Below are positions 35,201 through 47,989 of a stretch of DNA of 64,000 nt, piece by piece; positions within the stretch are counted from its first letter, which is position 1, and every line of letters starts with the position of its first letter. The stretch is from NCBI RefSeq assembly GCF_033439725.1, contig NW_026944388.1, forward strand, positions 1,116,001-1,180,000, given 5' to 3'. A model generated the notes under the pieces. It was not told where the DNA came from, did not search any database, and saw only the letters and a program-made list of their open reading frames with translations. The position numbers and the translations under genes were made by a program. The DNA comes from Neurospora tetraspora. Its lineage: Eukaryota > Ascomycota > Sordariomycetes > Sordariales > Sordariaceae.

Positions 35201-37455
35201 GAAACCCAAGGAGGATCAAGACACGGGTGTCGCGAATCATCCTCCACTTGATTGGAACTTGCTATTTTTGCCATCCTGCCCTGCTTCCCCTCACCCCGTT
35301 TCTAGAAACTTGTTGCCCGCTCTCGAGTTGATGACATGGGATTGAACCAAAAGAGGCTTACGCTACCTCCTCGTTCCGACCGCAATGAGACTGCTAACCC
35401 GCTCTCAACACTAGTGTAATCCTCACTCCGCCTCAAGTCTTCTTCAATCCCGGCCCTCAGGCTTCAGCCAGTCCCGAGCTGACTCGCCCCGAGCAACCTC
35501 AGCCTCTAGCGCCGATCTGACGAATCCGCTATGGCTTGTATCAAGTTTCCGAGTAGCGAAACCTTAGATCCACGAACTTGGGAAGAGTTTCCGATCACGT
35601 AACCTTCATACGCGTCACCATGCCCGTCTTGGTTTTGCACTTCCGATGCTGAGAGACCGGCGCTTGCTTTGCTGGGTTAGGTCTCAACCTACAAGTCCGA
35701 TGCTGTTGTCTCGCAGAACAACAACAGTCAATGAAGTTGGATGGGCAGTCAGGTTGACTGTTGAACCCGGACCTCGAGGCAAAGTGCAGGCTTGTGAACC
35801 ATTACTACCAGCTTCTTTCGAGCATCACTCCCGCCTATCGAGATTTTGTCCCCTTCCTCTATGGCCGGCCTGGCTTGATGCCTCAGGGTAGCTGTCTAAT
35901 CGCTTTCAGGACGGCCGATAACCGCAGTCAATCTGCTTACTTTCAATCTGACGGGCGCCAGAGGGACGGGAACGACAGAATAGTGTGGTCCTCTATGACC
36001 TCCTACACCATCGCTTTGCCGCGAGGCGTCCTCTTCGTCATCCAGTCCATCAGCTTAGACCACTATCGGCCTGGAATCCGGATCGTCCAAGACACGGAAA
36101 ACTAGGCCTGGTTGCCACCTATTACCGACAAGAAGGCATGGATCTGAAACGAGCCACCCACCATCGGTACCTTTTCGCGCCTTACACAGACAGTTCTGGG
36201 TACATGGACGATGACCCCCCCATCTCATCTTCGCTTTGCTAAACATACACACTCCTGACCAAAAGGGGTTTAGAGGCCTTCTCAGACAGCCCCTTGCCCT
36301 GCGCTGCCCCGAATGGGTGGCTCTTCCTGGTAGGGGGAGTCCCGGTCAAGCCCCTGGCTAGTATTTGGGCTAGTAGGCACTCGGGCTCAGTCAACCGAAG
36401 CACGATGCTTCCTCACTACTTTCTAACCAAATTGCTTTTCGGGCCATCAAGACTTTCACTTTGGGAATCTAACTTGCCAACGTTTTAGCCTCATCATCTA
36501 TGGCCAAAAAGATCATTTGATCCACAGGCTACTTAGCCCCCTGGTCCCTGCTTGCGACATCATACATGGCTCCTTCTGTCCCGTCTTCGATGGGCAGATT
36601 CAACCCTGTTCGTCTCTACCCTTGTCGTCTGTCTTCTTCCCAACGGAACAGGCCATAGACATCTCGTGCACCACCTGTTCTCCACGTTCATAGACGCAGG
36701 GCAAGCCTGTACCATGTATCAGAGACCCGGCTTAGCTGCTACCGATGTTCCCAACCTGGCCTCACTGGACCATTGACCGTCCAGGGGTGCTGTGTCTTGG
36801 TCTGTGATAGATTCTTTTATACCTACGGCATGTCAGTGCCCACTCACTGGCCTCTTCCTTTTGCACCCTTCCCGTCCTTTCATTCTTGATTTCTCACTGG
36901 CTACCCGACCCTCCTTCACTACCACCAGTCCTTACTATCGATTGCTGGCTTATAATACACCAAGAGCTGGCTCTCTTCCTCTTGGACACCAGTGTGTGGG
37001 TGATAGTCTAACGGGTTGGCCTCGTACAACTCATTCCACTCCTTTCCTTCCAGCACTTCGGAGCCACCGACATTCCTTTCACTTTGGGTAGCCGCAATTT
37101 CGCAATTTTCCTCTCTGTCCTTTCTGGTCATTTTATTATTCCTCAAAGCCGAGGTTCTACAATCCTTAACAACATTTGTTATACACGGACCGCTCGTGCC
37201 ACCAATCAACCAGCCATCAACGCTTTCATTTACCACCAACCACTTCACCTACTCAGAAAGGCTCGCAGTGCTACCTGTATCCTCTTTCAGTCAAGACATC
37301 TTCTCATCTCGAGCTAACCACAACGCCGTCATACATCGCGTAAGTTCAACCATGACCCCTGGACGTATGTTCATGCTAACATCCACAGCCGTGCCCGTGA
37401 CTTCCGGTCAACAACCAGTGGACCCGAGTGATCTTTTTGGACCTATCGGGTAGTC
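32209..37455. other. Long intergenic region; its right part is probably the leader of the Rua1-type gene
   Basis: Over 5 kb without a supportable gene. From about 34,800 the + strand becomes C/T-rich and leader-like. A good small intron (GTAAGT donor at 37,340, GCTAAC branch site, CACAG acceptor ending 37,388, 49 bases) lies just upstream of the ATG at 37,456, so the transcript has a spliced 5' UTR. Several upstream ATGs are present in the leader. Frames between 32,600 and 36,800 show no domains. Confidence 0.5.
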
Positions 37456-39634
37456 ATGGACGCAAGCCAGGAGCAATCCCGCAGACGGTTGCCCTTCTCC
37501 TTTGGGTTCTCAAAGAGACAAGAAGTGCCTTTCCATCAGCAAAATACCATGTCTACTATGCCTGGGAATCAGTTGACGACCGAGATGGAGGCGATGGCGC
37601 CTACTCATGGAATGTGGACAAACCCTACCTCTCAAGGTATAAAGCCACGACCGGCTACTATCCATGAAGGATTCGCATATAGTATGGGTGGTGGCTTTGG
37701 AACGTTACCCGCGTGGACTCAACCCTCATTGAGCATCCCGCAAGCACAACACACCCCAAGCGACGCCATGTTCCCGCCGACCTCGATGCCTCACGAGTTC
37801 TACCCGCAAACGACAGGTGAGACGACTGAAACGACTAGGAAACAAGATGATGTAGAGGAGCTAACGGTTCCATCAGATGCATGGGGGCAGAGACATTGCG
37901 GAGAACACGTTGATATACCACCTTTGGACGACGATCTTGCAATTGGGCAGGCATTTACTAGTGACGAGGTCGTTCCCATGGACCTTCAGTATCAGGGACA
38001 TCAGCAGTTGGAAGGCGATCAGATGAACTTCGACGGCGGATTGAATCAGCGCAGAATGTCTGGATCGTCGTTCAGCTTGTCGACTTCCGGTGCCTTCTCC
38101 GACATGCCTTCGTACGACGAATTTTCTGCCTCGCTCTCTGATGCGCAGTCAATTTCCGATTACCGGCCGACCTCGAACAGGAACTCCTACATGTCTTCAA
38201 CACACCTCTCACCCGTCGCTTCTCCACGTATGACTCCTCAAACACGGTCGGATCTCGTACGGACACAGAGCAGAGGCCGCGCCTCGCCTTCTCCCCGGCC
38301 CGGATCGCGCGCTGCCCCATACAGCGTGGATGGTGGCAGGAGTAAGAGATGGTCAACGGGATCTTACGGCACAGCTGCTAGCAGAAGACCTTCGCCTTTT
38401 GTCTACCATCACGGATCGCAAGAACCCTTCTACTCTCAGCCCCGGATGCCGTCCCATCACTCCTCCCCCACGGTTGCTCAACCTCAACTACCGCTCAGCT
38501 TTGGGAACCTACAGGCAGTACAGCAGAACCCCTATCTGCTTGGGAGCAATGGTCCAGTACTTCAGCATAGCGGCATGCTTCTTCCGTCGCAATTGCCATC
38601 CCATGGGTTCCACCCAGTGCAGCACCACTTTGAGCAGCCGCCTCCGCTGCTTTCTCATGGATTCTTCCGTATGCTTTCGAGCAATGCGGACCCGAGCTCT
38701 CTGCATCACCACTACGCAGACCTTTCGGATCCGCCTGATCTCTTTGCTGCCCTTCAGGAGGAACAACTCGATCCTCCGCCCGAAGATATGAATCCCGACG
38801 ATCCCGAAATGGTCCCCCATGAGCAGGAACTTAGGTTCGACGGTGACCTTTACACCCCCAAATGGGTACGCGGACACGGAAACAAGAGGGAAGGATGGTG
38901 CGGAATCTGCAAGCCAGGACGTTGGCTAGTGCTCAAGAATTCAGCGTACTGGTACGACAAGAGCTTTACACACGGCATTAGCGCACCGACAGGATGTCGT
39001 TTCCAGGAACCACAAAAGATCAGGCGCATGGAAGGAAACCCGGAAGTATGGGAAGGCTTTTGTGGCACCTGCCGTGACTGGGTCGCGCTGGTGAGCAACA
39101 AGAAGAAGGGCACCACCTGGTTCAGACACGCATACAAGGTATGTCAAGAATTCTCTCTTTCATATTGAGTGCATATCGCTAATAGTTATTCTGGAACAGT
39201 GTCATACGCATACCAAGATCAAAGACACACCAAAGCGGCGAAGGGGGAGCAGTCACACGCGACCATCAAGCATGATCAAAGCCAAAGCTGAACCGCAGAT
39301 CTCTAGCCCGCTGGGAGGTCAAATGCAGGACAGCTCGATCGCGGAAACACCTTCCTTATCCCAGACGTCGGGGGAGAGCCAATTCGAGCAAGCACAAGAG
39401 GATCAATGTTCATCATTGTCGCCGCCATCGATTCAGCCTCTTACACCGCAGCCACCCACCGAGCAACAATCGGAGCTATGCCAACCTCCCGAGTTGAGTT
39501 CACACGTTGATAAACTGCAACCGCCGCCAATTCCTCTACGCGATGGGCGTCGCCATAATATTCATGCCCAGATCACATCTGCCCCTCGTTCCTGGCCTGC
39601 CCCCTTCACTGCTGAAGTGGCCAACTACCAGTGA
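37456..39634 (+). CDS. Rua1-type zinc transcription factor (Rua1 C-terminal domain)
   Basis: Two exons, 37,456-39,138 and 39,200-39,634, joined over a 61-base GTATGT...AACAG intron, give 705 residues. About the first 460 residues are low complexity (Ser, Pro, Gln, Gly, His). The domain starts near T-P-K-W-V-R-G (about residue 472) and carries W-C-G-I-C, G-C-R-F, F-C-G-T-C-R-D-W and, across the splice site, H-A-Y-K-C-H-T-H-T-K. These Cys/His pairs are the zinc ligands of the family (Pfam Rua1_C, formerly DUF4451; relatives are Ustilago Rua1 and S. pombe Meu26). Splicing is needed to bring in the last ligands. Ustilago Rua1 activates glycolipid biosynthesis genes, but the role here is unknown. 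An in-frame stop at 37,429 supports the ATG. Confidence 0.88.
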
Positions 39635-42600
39635 CCGTCCACAACGGTTGATTAGTTGAGAAATTCTGATTGGAATGGGTATTACTACGTCCAATCCACA
39701 CCATTTCTTATTTTATTTCCCCATTTCCGTTTTTTTCAGCTTCATGAACATAGTTTGCTCACTGAACCATGTGGTGTTCCTAAGGTGCCAACAAACCATG
39801 GTCTGTTCTTTCCTCACCCCCAAACTCGCTTGTTTAATCCCCAACCTTTTTACGGAAGCTGGCTACCATGAGATGTCGTTATGATCACACACGGAAATCA
39901 GAAAAGCGGAAAGCAAGTACACACAAACAACTCCTCGGGAATGGAGTATGATCTCTTAGAATTGGGGCTCAGGGCGATTTATTAGATACTTACCTAGACT
40001 GGCACACGTTTTTATGATGTCTCTTTCTCTCTATATGTCGACCTGATCTATTCAACGCGGGCGTCGTGAATACGATTCAGTGCGCGGCGGTGATGTGGTG
40101 GAGGATACCCAATTTCCTTATTTCCGTCTTCCTGTCTCTCGTTTTCTTGGCTTCTAATTGACCATTCGAAATTCATAACTTTCTATACTCTCCTTCGTCC
40201 CCTTTATACACAGGACTTTTCCCGCACACTCTCCCCTCTCTGATGCTTCTTGTCGTAGGTTCATGTTACTCTTCTCAGCAGCTCTAGATGAGCGAAATGA
40301 TACCCAAATACGAGCTGATGACCACCATATCCATGCAAATTGTCAAGCTACATAACTGCGAGACGTGCGTTACGGACCCCTAGATTTTCGGCTTGACAGG
40401 GGCCACATGTGCACGGTTGCCGGTGCGACCGGGTGGAGGTAAACAAATAAACAAACGAATAAAGTGACGTATGCGCAAGAATTGTTCCACCTGGAAACAA
40501 ATTTCTTTTCACATTTCCTCTTACGATTCATTGAAAGCCCCTCCCGAATTATTACTGTACATTTCGTAACCCGACATACCAAGTATTATATCGGCCAATT
40601 CTGTACGTAGCAGGGTCACAAAAACGAAGTCTTGCGCATTTGTTTACCGGTACGTAAAATGTATTCTAATTTTGTACAAACGCTTGTCGGCCCTGCGGAC
40701 CCTAACGGCCTCTGGTGCCACCTGGCTGGCAGGGGTTTAAAGTGCTTGCATGACAGTTCAACAGACGACAGCTGGGATGGGATGATGGCCTGGGCGCACC
40801 TGTGCAATGGAAAGTCAGATGATGGCATTGCATCAGATTTGTGACCAGCAAATGCCTCTAGGATATCCATTAAAACCGACACTTGTTGAAAGGCTTTTAC
40901 ATTCACAGTCTGCAAAATCTGGAGCTATGTACGTATATAGGGCCATGACAGACAAAACGATAGCAAGGGAGCGAAAAGGCTCCGAGGCCGACGGAAGGAA
41001 GGAAAGTGCAACACATGCCGCCAGGCACGGCTAGTGTCTGATTGGCACGCTGCACGCTATAGAGAGGGGCTATAACGTGATAACACCTTCCTATTGAGCA
41101 ACAGCTTCTTCACCGCCCGCGCAGTCCTCAGTCACGATGTTTTGAAAAAAAAGGCATGGATTTGAGAAAACATTGCCTGCCACTCAGTGACGGCCGTGCG
41201 TTTCGGAGTGGTTCTATGGCATCCACATTGAAAATCGGCAACCACCGGCGGTGCTCGGAGACGGGGAGGGGGACGAGCGAGACTCCACTGGCTTCCGGGT
41301 CAGGTTCATCCCGAAGTTTACAACAATGAACGTTCGGCCGAGCAATGCTCACGCAAAGTGGTCCTACATATAAGGCGGGGCAAGCTGTAAGGCAATCGAG
41401 ACAACGGCGTGAATACTTGAAAGCACAGCGGGAAGAACTGACTGCATCCCAACCGTTTGATGCGTCGTCCGAGCTTTTTTATCTTGACTCACATCGTCCC
41501 TTGGAAAGATAACGACAGGATGGGCAGCATTCCTGCTGAGGACAGTACTTGCCAGGGATAGAATGATATAATACCATCCGGGCAAAGTGAAGGGTGCCAG
41601 AAAAGGACGAGATCATCGTCGGTTGGCGTCGCCCTGGAACCCGGACCGTTCCTGACTTGTCCCCAACCCGGCAACGGGTGCAAGACATGCAGACGACGGC
41701 TGGCTGGCTCTGTCCCCTTGTGCCTTGTGCAGGAGATGGCAGGTGTCATCTTGACTGAACACCTAGGTACCTCTAAACACAGCTCAAGTAATTCTTTGCA
41801 TCTTTGACCCATCTCCCCATTTTCTTGATCTTAACATTGAATGCCGTGATTGTATTTGCCGGCGGAATAATATCGTCTGTTCCTGTAAAATGGCATGTTG
41901 TAGCACAGGGAAGTCCCTGATGAGCGGAGAGGGACAGCGGGGGTCGAGACCTGTGCCACCACCGAGGGCGCTTGCAAAGCACCTGTCTTTTAGCACAGAC
42001 CTCAGGCGGTAATACCTGCATGCAGGAGGTACCGTAAGGTATGGAAACGCAAAAGCAACGGGGACACGCATTCAGGTTACACACATACACGATACATTGG
42101 TACGGAATACAGTAACTTTTTTTGCTTTCCGAATTTCTCGCAAGACGTCGTCCAGCCTGATGTTTTTCAGCCCCAAGAATACGGGAACTTTTCTACCTTT
42201 TCCTTCCTACACAATCATGACCAGGCATTCCATCCCCATCTTGTCCCGAGTCCTGCTACATACCGGATCGACTTTCGTCTTCTAGCGAATCTCATGTCTT
42301 TTATTTCCTTGATCTTCTTCTTCTTCTCCCTGTGTTATTAGGTGAGCCCGCTGTTTACTAGCTCCCTCCAGCTGACGCCCCTCCTGAATTCGCATCCATC
42401 CCTCATTTTCCGCTAGGACGACGTGCACTAACCAGAGGACTATCATCCGCTCCCCGTTCCCTATAGGGTCCAAAAACGTTCATAACGATTGTCACGGCTA
42501 CGATCGGCGAGGGAATTCCACCAGCCCCAAGTTCGAGTAATCATTGAGAAAGAAAACGTCCAAAAGTTCGAAAGTCAGCAAAGAAACAACCGTTACCACT

Positions 42601-42789
42601 CTCCAGCCTCTTCAGCTTGCCAGCAGCTCCATAATCCATCCTCGGTCCCTTCCCATCCGAACTATACCCGAAGCAAACGACTGAAGGATCTCTTTTCACC
42701 GTTTACACACCAACCCACTCATCAGCAGATTTCAACCTCGACCTCAGATTGGCATTGGAATATATGTATGGCACAAGACAGAAACTGAT
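39635..42789. other. Intergenic region with leader of the PHD-finger gene at its right end
   Basis: Holds the 3' UTR of the Rua1-type gene and, from about 42,480, C/A-rich leader-like sequence before the next gene. Short frames on both strands (for example 41,489-41,812) have no domain. No RNA gene found. Confidence 0.5.
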
Positions 42790-45510
42790 ATGAGCGGGGA
42801 TCAGCTGGCTTGCAGGTTAGCCAGTTCATACCACCATCTTGTTACCCCGGATTGTCCTCCTTGAGAGACCGGCAACCCATCCCTCCCTTCATGTTGCTCC
42901 TCTCTTTACTGACCCTCTCAACTTCATAGCAGCTTTGGTGACCAAACCGCTCAGCCGCCTACACCTACCCGAACCCCGATCTCCAACACCTCCTCGAGCC
43001 CACTCTTACACACGCCCAAGGCCAACAGGAACTACGCTGAAGAAACGGCGGGCTGGACTCCTGGGTTTGCCAAGGAGTATTCCCTCTTCATCAACACACC
43101 AGGATACCCCAGAGAAGAAGAAGGTCCATCTGAAGAGTTTGGCTCGAAGAAACCGGCCATCTCATCGTCTGGCCAGAAGGGGTCGCTGTCAGCGGACCGA
43201 GTTGCTGCGGGACTGACTGCTTCTGCGAACCCCTCCTCCTCATATCCAGCACAGCTACTGCCTCCGGTAGAGCCATTGGTTGGTTTAAGCCTGCCCCGAG
43301 AGCCATTGGTCGCATCGAGCTTCAACAGTCTGGCGTTCTTGAACCAACTGCCTCACCCTGCGCAAACCAGCTCGGCCCAAAAGATCTTGCTCGATACCGT
43401 TGATCCAGACCGAGTCCAGACCGTAACACCTCCACCTTCACGTCACAAAGGCGAGCGTAAGCTTGCCACTCGGCTTGACGTCAGCGTTATGCAAAATGAT
43501 CAGGACTTTGTCCAGCAGGGGTTTTTGGAGACATCCCATCAGCCAGACATGGACAGTTATGTGACAAACCAAGGCGATATGTTTAACTTCCAGCTCACCG
43601 GAACCACGACAGGCGATTTCGCTAACCAGCAACCCTTCTGGGAGACGGATCCTAGCTTGGAGGGGATGGATATCGACTTCAATGGTGCGAGCAGCAGCTT
43701 GTTTCGACAGGAGCCGCACCCACCATCCAGGCCCATGAACTCACTGAACTGGGAAACTTCAACCCCCAACCACTTTATTCCGGAGAATGTGCTGGTCAAT
43801 GGCGGTCGGGTTGTGTCAGGTGGTGGAAGTGAACATGTCATGGTGTCTCAAGCGCCCATGCAGGCCCTGATGGCCTCATCAGCGGATCAATCCATGTATA
43901 CTGATACATATGCTACTGCTATCGATAACTCCTTTGGGATAATCAACACCGGCGTGGACCCGGGCCTGCTCTTCAGTCGGCCGTCATCTGCTAGTATGGA
44001 TGCCTCCCTTGACGCCGTGGCACAAGGGTCGTCGCGTGGCTCGTCACGTCAGATTTCTCAGGCCGCCCAGTCGGGAAGCCAAGGTGCGTCAGTTGCAAAG
44101 GTGCCTTCGCGCAGTGAGCTACGTCGCTCAGCCAGTGAAAGGGAGATGGAGCCCCGAAAAAAGGACAAAGTACGAGCTACCTCTCCTGTCAAGCCCATCG
44201 GCCGTCCCGGGCTTGGGAGGAGTCTCAGTGAGAATAGAGGCAAGAGGCCAGGAAGTCGAGCCATCTTGCCGGCTTTAGCACCGGCTCCACGTCCACAGTC
44301 TCAGTTGTCCAACGGTGCTGGTTTGGGCATTAGCCGCCCTGTTTTCTCACAGCCCAGTAGGTCAAGTGGCAGGTTATCGCCGTTAAAGAGCAGCCATCAA
44401 CGGCTGCCCAGCCTCACATCCATTCCCGAGACGGCGGGCCCGCGAACAAGGACCCAGGCAAAGTTCACCATCGACGAGAACGGTCGGGCTCGTGTAGAGA
44501 CGACGCTGGTCGTTGAACGCGACAACCCTCTGGCCGTCCGTAAGCGGACTAGTTCGCAGTCAGTAGGTGGCTGTCGCCGCTGGTGTTCGGAAGATGACGA
44601 CGAGTCGTCAACAGACGATGAGCCGATCATCATCCCCAGCAGAAACACTTCGTTTTCTATGCCGGACCCCCGCAAATCGAGGACCGCTGTTAATTCATTC
44701 AGCCACTCGCAGCCAAACTTCAGTTTTAGTGCGCAAAGCACTACGTCGTTAGGTTCTTTCCGGTCTGGCGGTGGGTTCCAGGGTCTGGACGACGAAAGCG
44801 ATGAAGAGATTCTCTTGAACGAGGTCACTCCGACCAGCAAGATGTCAGGCGATGCCGTCAATGAGCTCCTCAAGCTGCGAGAAAATCGGATGAGGCAGAA
44901 GCCTTCTCCTTCGAAGATGAGACGGCTTACGTCTAGCAGCCACAGCAATAGCACCGGGACGATTGCGAGCATGAACTTTGCCAGTCGGTTCACAGCCTCG
45001 CCCACAGCACTGACTGAGACGAGTCTGCCCACGCCCTCGTCGTCCGATGCAACTGCTAGCATCAGCAAGATGCGCGCCGTGCGTTGTGTTTGCAAAAGGC
45101 CTGGACTCGACCCAGGGAATGCCTTTATGGTTCAATGGTATGTATATCTTCCTTTCTTCTCCTGCGTGGCCGTAAAATATGAGTAAAGCAAAGCTAACAG
45201 GATGGGTTGTCAACTACACAGCGAATCATGTGAGATGTGGCTACACGGAAAATGCGTGAAGATTGCCTCGCAGCGGACAATGCCGTCCATTTATATCTGC
45301 GCATATTGTGCCAACTTGAAGACGACGACACCCCGCGTACAACGCAGTGGCGGCGGCAATGGGGTTTATAGTAGCTCGTCACGGACTGTGAGACAATCCG
45401 CAGTCGTTGGGAAGGGGACACCAGGAGAAGGGACAACAATAAGACCTGCTTCAGGGTCGTCGTTGGGGTCACCGCTGGCACACAAATCTTCTTTCAAGTC
45501 ATTTCGTTGA
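42790..45510 (+). CDS. PHD-finger protein with long disordered N-terminal part
   Basis: Proposed exons are 42,790-42,815, 42,930-45,137 and 45,222-45,510, giving 840 residues. Exon 2 is open well before any internal ATG, so an upstream exon is required; the 26-base exon starting MSGDQLAC is the only one found that keeps phase, though its GTTAGC donor is weak. The last intron (84 bases, CTAAC branch, ACACAG acceptor) splits the PHD finger. Joined, it reads R-C-V-C-K-R ... F-M-V-Q-C-E-S-C-E-M-W-L-H-G-K-C-V ... Y-I-C-A-Y-C, a full C4HC3 set (about residues 727-778). A nearer AG would insert seven residues and break the Cys spacing, so it was rejected. PHD fingers bind histone tails, so a chromatin role is likely. 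The rest is Ser/Pro/Arg rich without a domain. Confidence 0.8.
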
Positions 45511-46157
45511 AGAAACTGTCTCAAGTATGTGGCACTGCGGAAGAGGAAACGGCACGACGTGCACGAAAACCGGGAAACAAAACCAAAAACCCTTGGTGGA
45601 AGTGATGGGAATAGGAAAGGAGCGAAAACATTTGACTTTTTGATTTTGAGGGCAGGTAATGCGACAGACAGCTAGCCATTCCGGAGGAGAACGGAACGAG
45701 CACGGAGCAGAAGTGCACAATGATACCCGAATTACCTGGAGCTGTGTAGAGGAACAGGATGCAGCTTGATGATGGCCATGTATCCCGAATTTTGATGTTG
45801 GGATAATATTGAGACTGCGTACAGGCAGGTGTCTCCATGACAGTTTGTTTGTTTTTGTTGATCCAAAAAGGGGGTGACCGAGCTCATGGGATCGGCAGTC
45901 CGAAGTCGTGTGCAAACGGAGATGTTTGCGGAGATCATGTCGGGATCCGGCTTTGGCTCCACAACTCGGGCTCCGGCTTCGCCCTCGAGAGCCGTATCCG
46001 GGCTTGGACGGAGGGACCCGACTAGGGGCAGGATTGACAGCAATTAGTCTCCGGACAACCGGTCCTTGGTGAATCTCTTGGTAGAGGAAGCCTTTGGGTC
46101 TGGCTGCGGTGTCGGCAGTAGCTCCGGGCCGTTCATAGGCTAGACATCGTGACTCCA
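45511..46157. other. 3' flank of the PHD-finger gene up to the transposon
   Basis: GC-balanced sequence ending abruptly where AT-rich DNA starts at about 46,160. A 219-codon minus-strand frame (45,499-46,158) has no recognisable feature and no homologous character. No gene supported. Confidence 0.5.
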
Positions 46158-46176
46158 CAGTGCATCACCCCCTACA
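46158..46176 (+). repeat. Left terminal inverted repeat of the Fot1-like element
   Basis: Pairs with 47,990-48,008 with two mismatches, one a G/A transition. It marks the exact switch from balanced to AT-rich sequence. Confidence 0.65.
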
Positions 46177-46399
46177 ACGTATTACATGTAATTTTATGCC
46201 TAGAACTCGAATAACATCGAAAATAAGCTAATTTTGTAGGGATTTCAACCGTTTAAAATATTTATTTACTGATCCTAATATTCATAAATAGTCTACAGTA
46301 TTAATTCGAATACTCTCTCTACTGCCTACACTAGGTTTACTGTCATCATTGTCTTGGCAATCTTCCTTCGTTTGGGGGCCTCTTTTAAGGTATTACGAG

Positions 46400-47740
46400 C
46401 TTCCAGAATATCCTTTATACGTGCAAATTTATTATGACCCCCTTTTTTAACCTTCCTTTTACTTTTGGACTTTTAGGAAGTTAATTGAGTTTATAGATAT
46501 TGAATTTAGTGATTCTTAGTAGCGAATTTAGCGTTTTTAATATCGAAGGCCTTAATTACTTTAGTATAAATAGTCTTAATATTACAATCGATAGCAGATA
46601 ATTTATTATAAATGCCTCCTAATATATCCCTGGACTTTTAGGGAGTTTGAAAGTATAATTGTCCTTTAATATATTGCTTTTTAGTAGTATTCTGGGTAGT
46701 AATGGTTGGGCGGGCAAGGTATCGTTATTTGGAATAGCCTTAGGATCGTTGATAACAACAAATCTATTTATTAGCTATATTCTTATTTTTTTGAACTCTA
46801 ATTTGAAGTTTCTAGAGCTTACGCCCCTTCGTAAGGCTTCTTAATAATATTAGAGAAACCGTTATTTATTTATTAGCGTAAATACTGGAAAAGAAGCGAA
46901 GTCTCTTGTTAAATCTTTGAAATACAATTTAATAGTTGAAAAGATAGAGCGGTCAAATAGTTAGGTTTTATACAAAGTATAGGAAGGTAGAAAGAAGAAT
47001 TAGACCTTATAATAGAAGTATTCTACTAAGAAATTGTTTATTAGGTAATTAGAATATTTATTAAGGATTAGAAGGCGCTAATTATTATTATTTAGCTTAA
47101 TTTTAAGTAAATAAATTTCTTTTAGCTATTGTAAAGCTACTTAGGTATTATTCTAGCCAGTAAGGGAGCTATTATACTTTTAAACCTTAAATTCGTCGTT
47201 TATATCAGAGAATTATTACCCTTAGAGGGAGGTACTAGTAAATATTACGACGGGAGTTAACCGCTTACCTTCAATAATCTTATATTCAATTATAAATACT
47301 TAGGTCATTATATCAGTTGTTATTAAATATACTTTCTTTATTAGGGCAGTCCCAAGTACTTTATTATTCGCTAATTCCAATTCCTAAAGTCTATATTCGT
47401 CTATATTAGCAATATTGGCAGGAATAATACCCTTATGGTAAATTTAGGCTTCTAAAAGGTCGAAGAAGGCTATAAAGGCTTCCTTAGTAAATTTTCGAAT
47501 TTTCGCTAATTTGAGGGGGTTTAAAATTTTAGTTTTAATATTAGAATTTCTCTTTAGGAATCGATTTACCTAATAGGTGCCCAGCTTATTATAATTTCCT
47601 TCTTTTTTAATATCGAAGTTACGAAGCTATTTAATTAACGATAGTTGGGAGCCCTTCTAGCTTTTTCTTTATTTAATATCCACTTACAGATGAACTCCTC
47701 CTATATTAGTAATAGTCGTTGAGTCGAAATTTTCGAGTTA
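46400..47740 (-). pseudogene. Fot1/pogo transposase remnant (CENP-B HTH plus DDE domain)
   Basis: The minus-strand frame, read through TAA/TAG at former Gln/Trp codons, starts with a CENP-B-type helix-turn-helix part ending V-N-R-F-L-K-R-N-S-N-I-K-T-K. It then reads K-E-A-F-I-A-F-F-D-L-L-E-A, N-I-D-E (first catalytic Asp, about 47,400), a middle part with T-P-V-V-I-F-T-S-T-S-L, and L-L-I-L-N-K-Y-S-N-Y at about 47,050-47,075. In the family this last motif is L-x-L-D-x-H-x-S-H, so the second catalytic Asp is Asn here and both His are Tyr, all RIP-type changes. Next comes F-L-P-S-Y-T. The enzyme (DDE endonuclease, cut-and-paste transposition) is clearly dead. Confidence 0.8.
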
Positions 47741-47989
47741 CGCGTAGATGTAGTACCCTGTAGGCGCTGGGATAAAGTAGATTGGGCGACGCTATATTAC
47801 TTTGATGTAGTGCGTTGGGATAGGCTGTTGTGAATAGTTTTAATAGCCTAATCGATTAAGCGGTCCTTTACCAAACTTATCGCGACCGTTTTGAGTGTAA
47901 TCGAGGTTGATTTGATGAAGTTATAGTTGTTCTTAGATTAAGGGTGTGGTTATTGTTGAGGGGAAAATGCGATGTGGGACGCGATGCAC

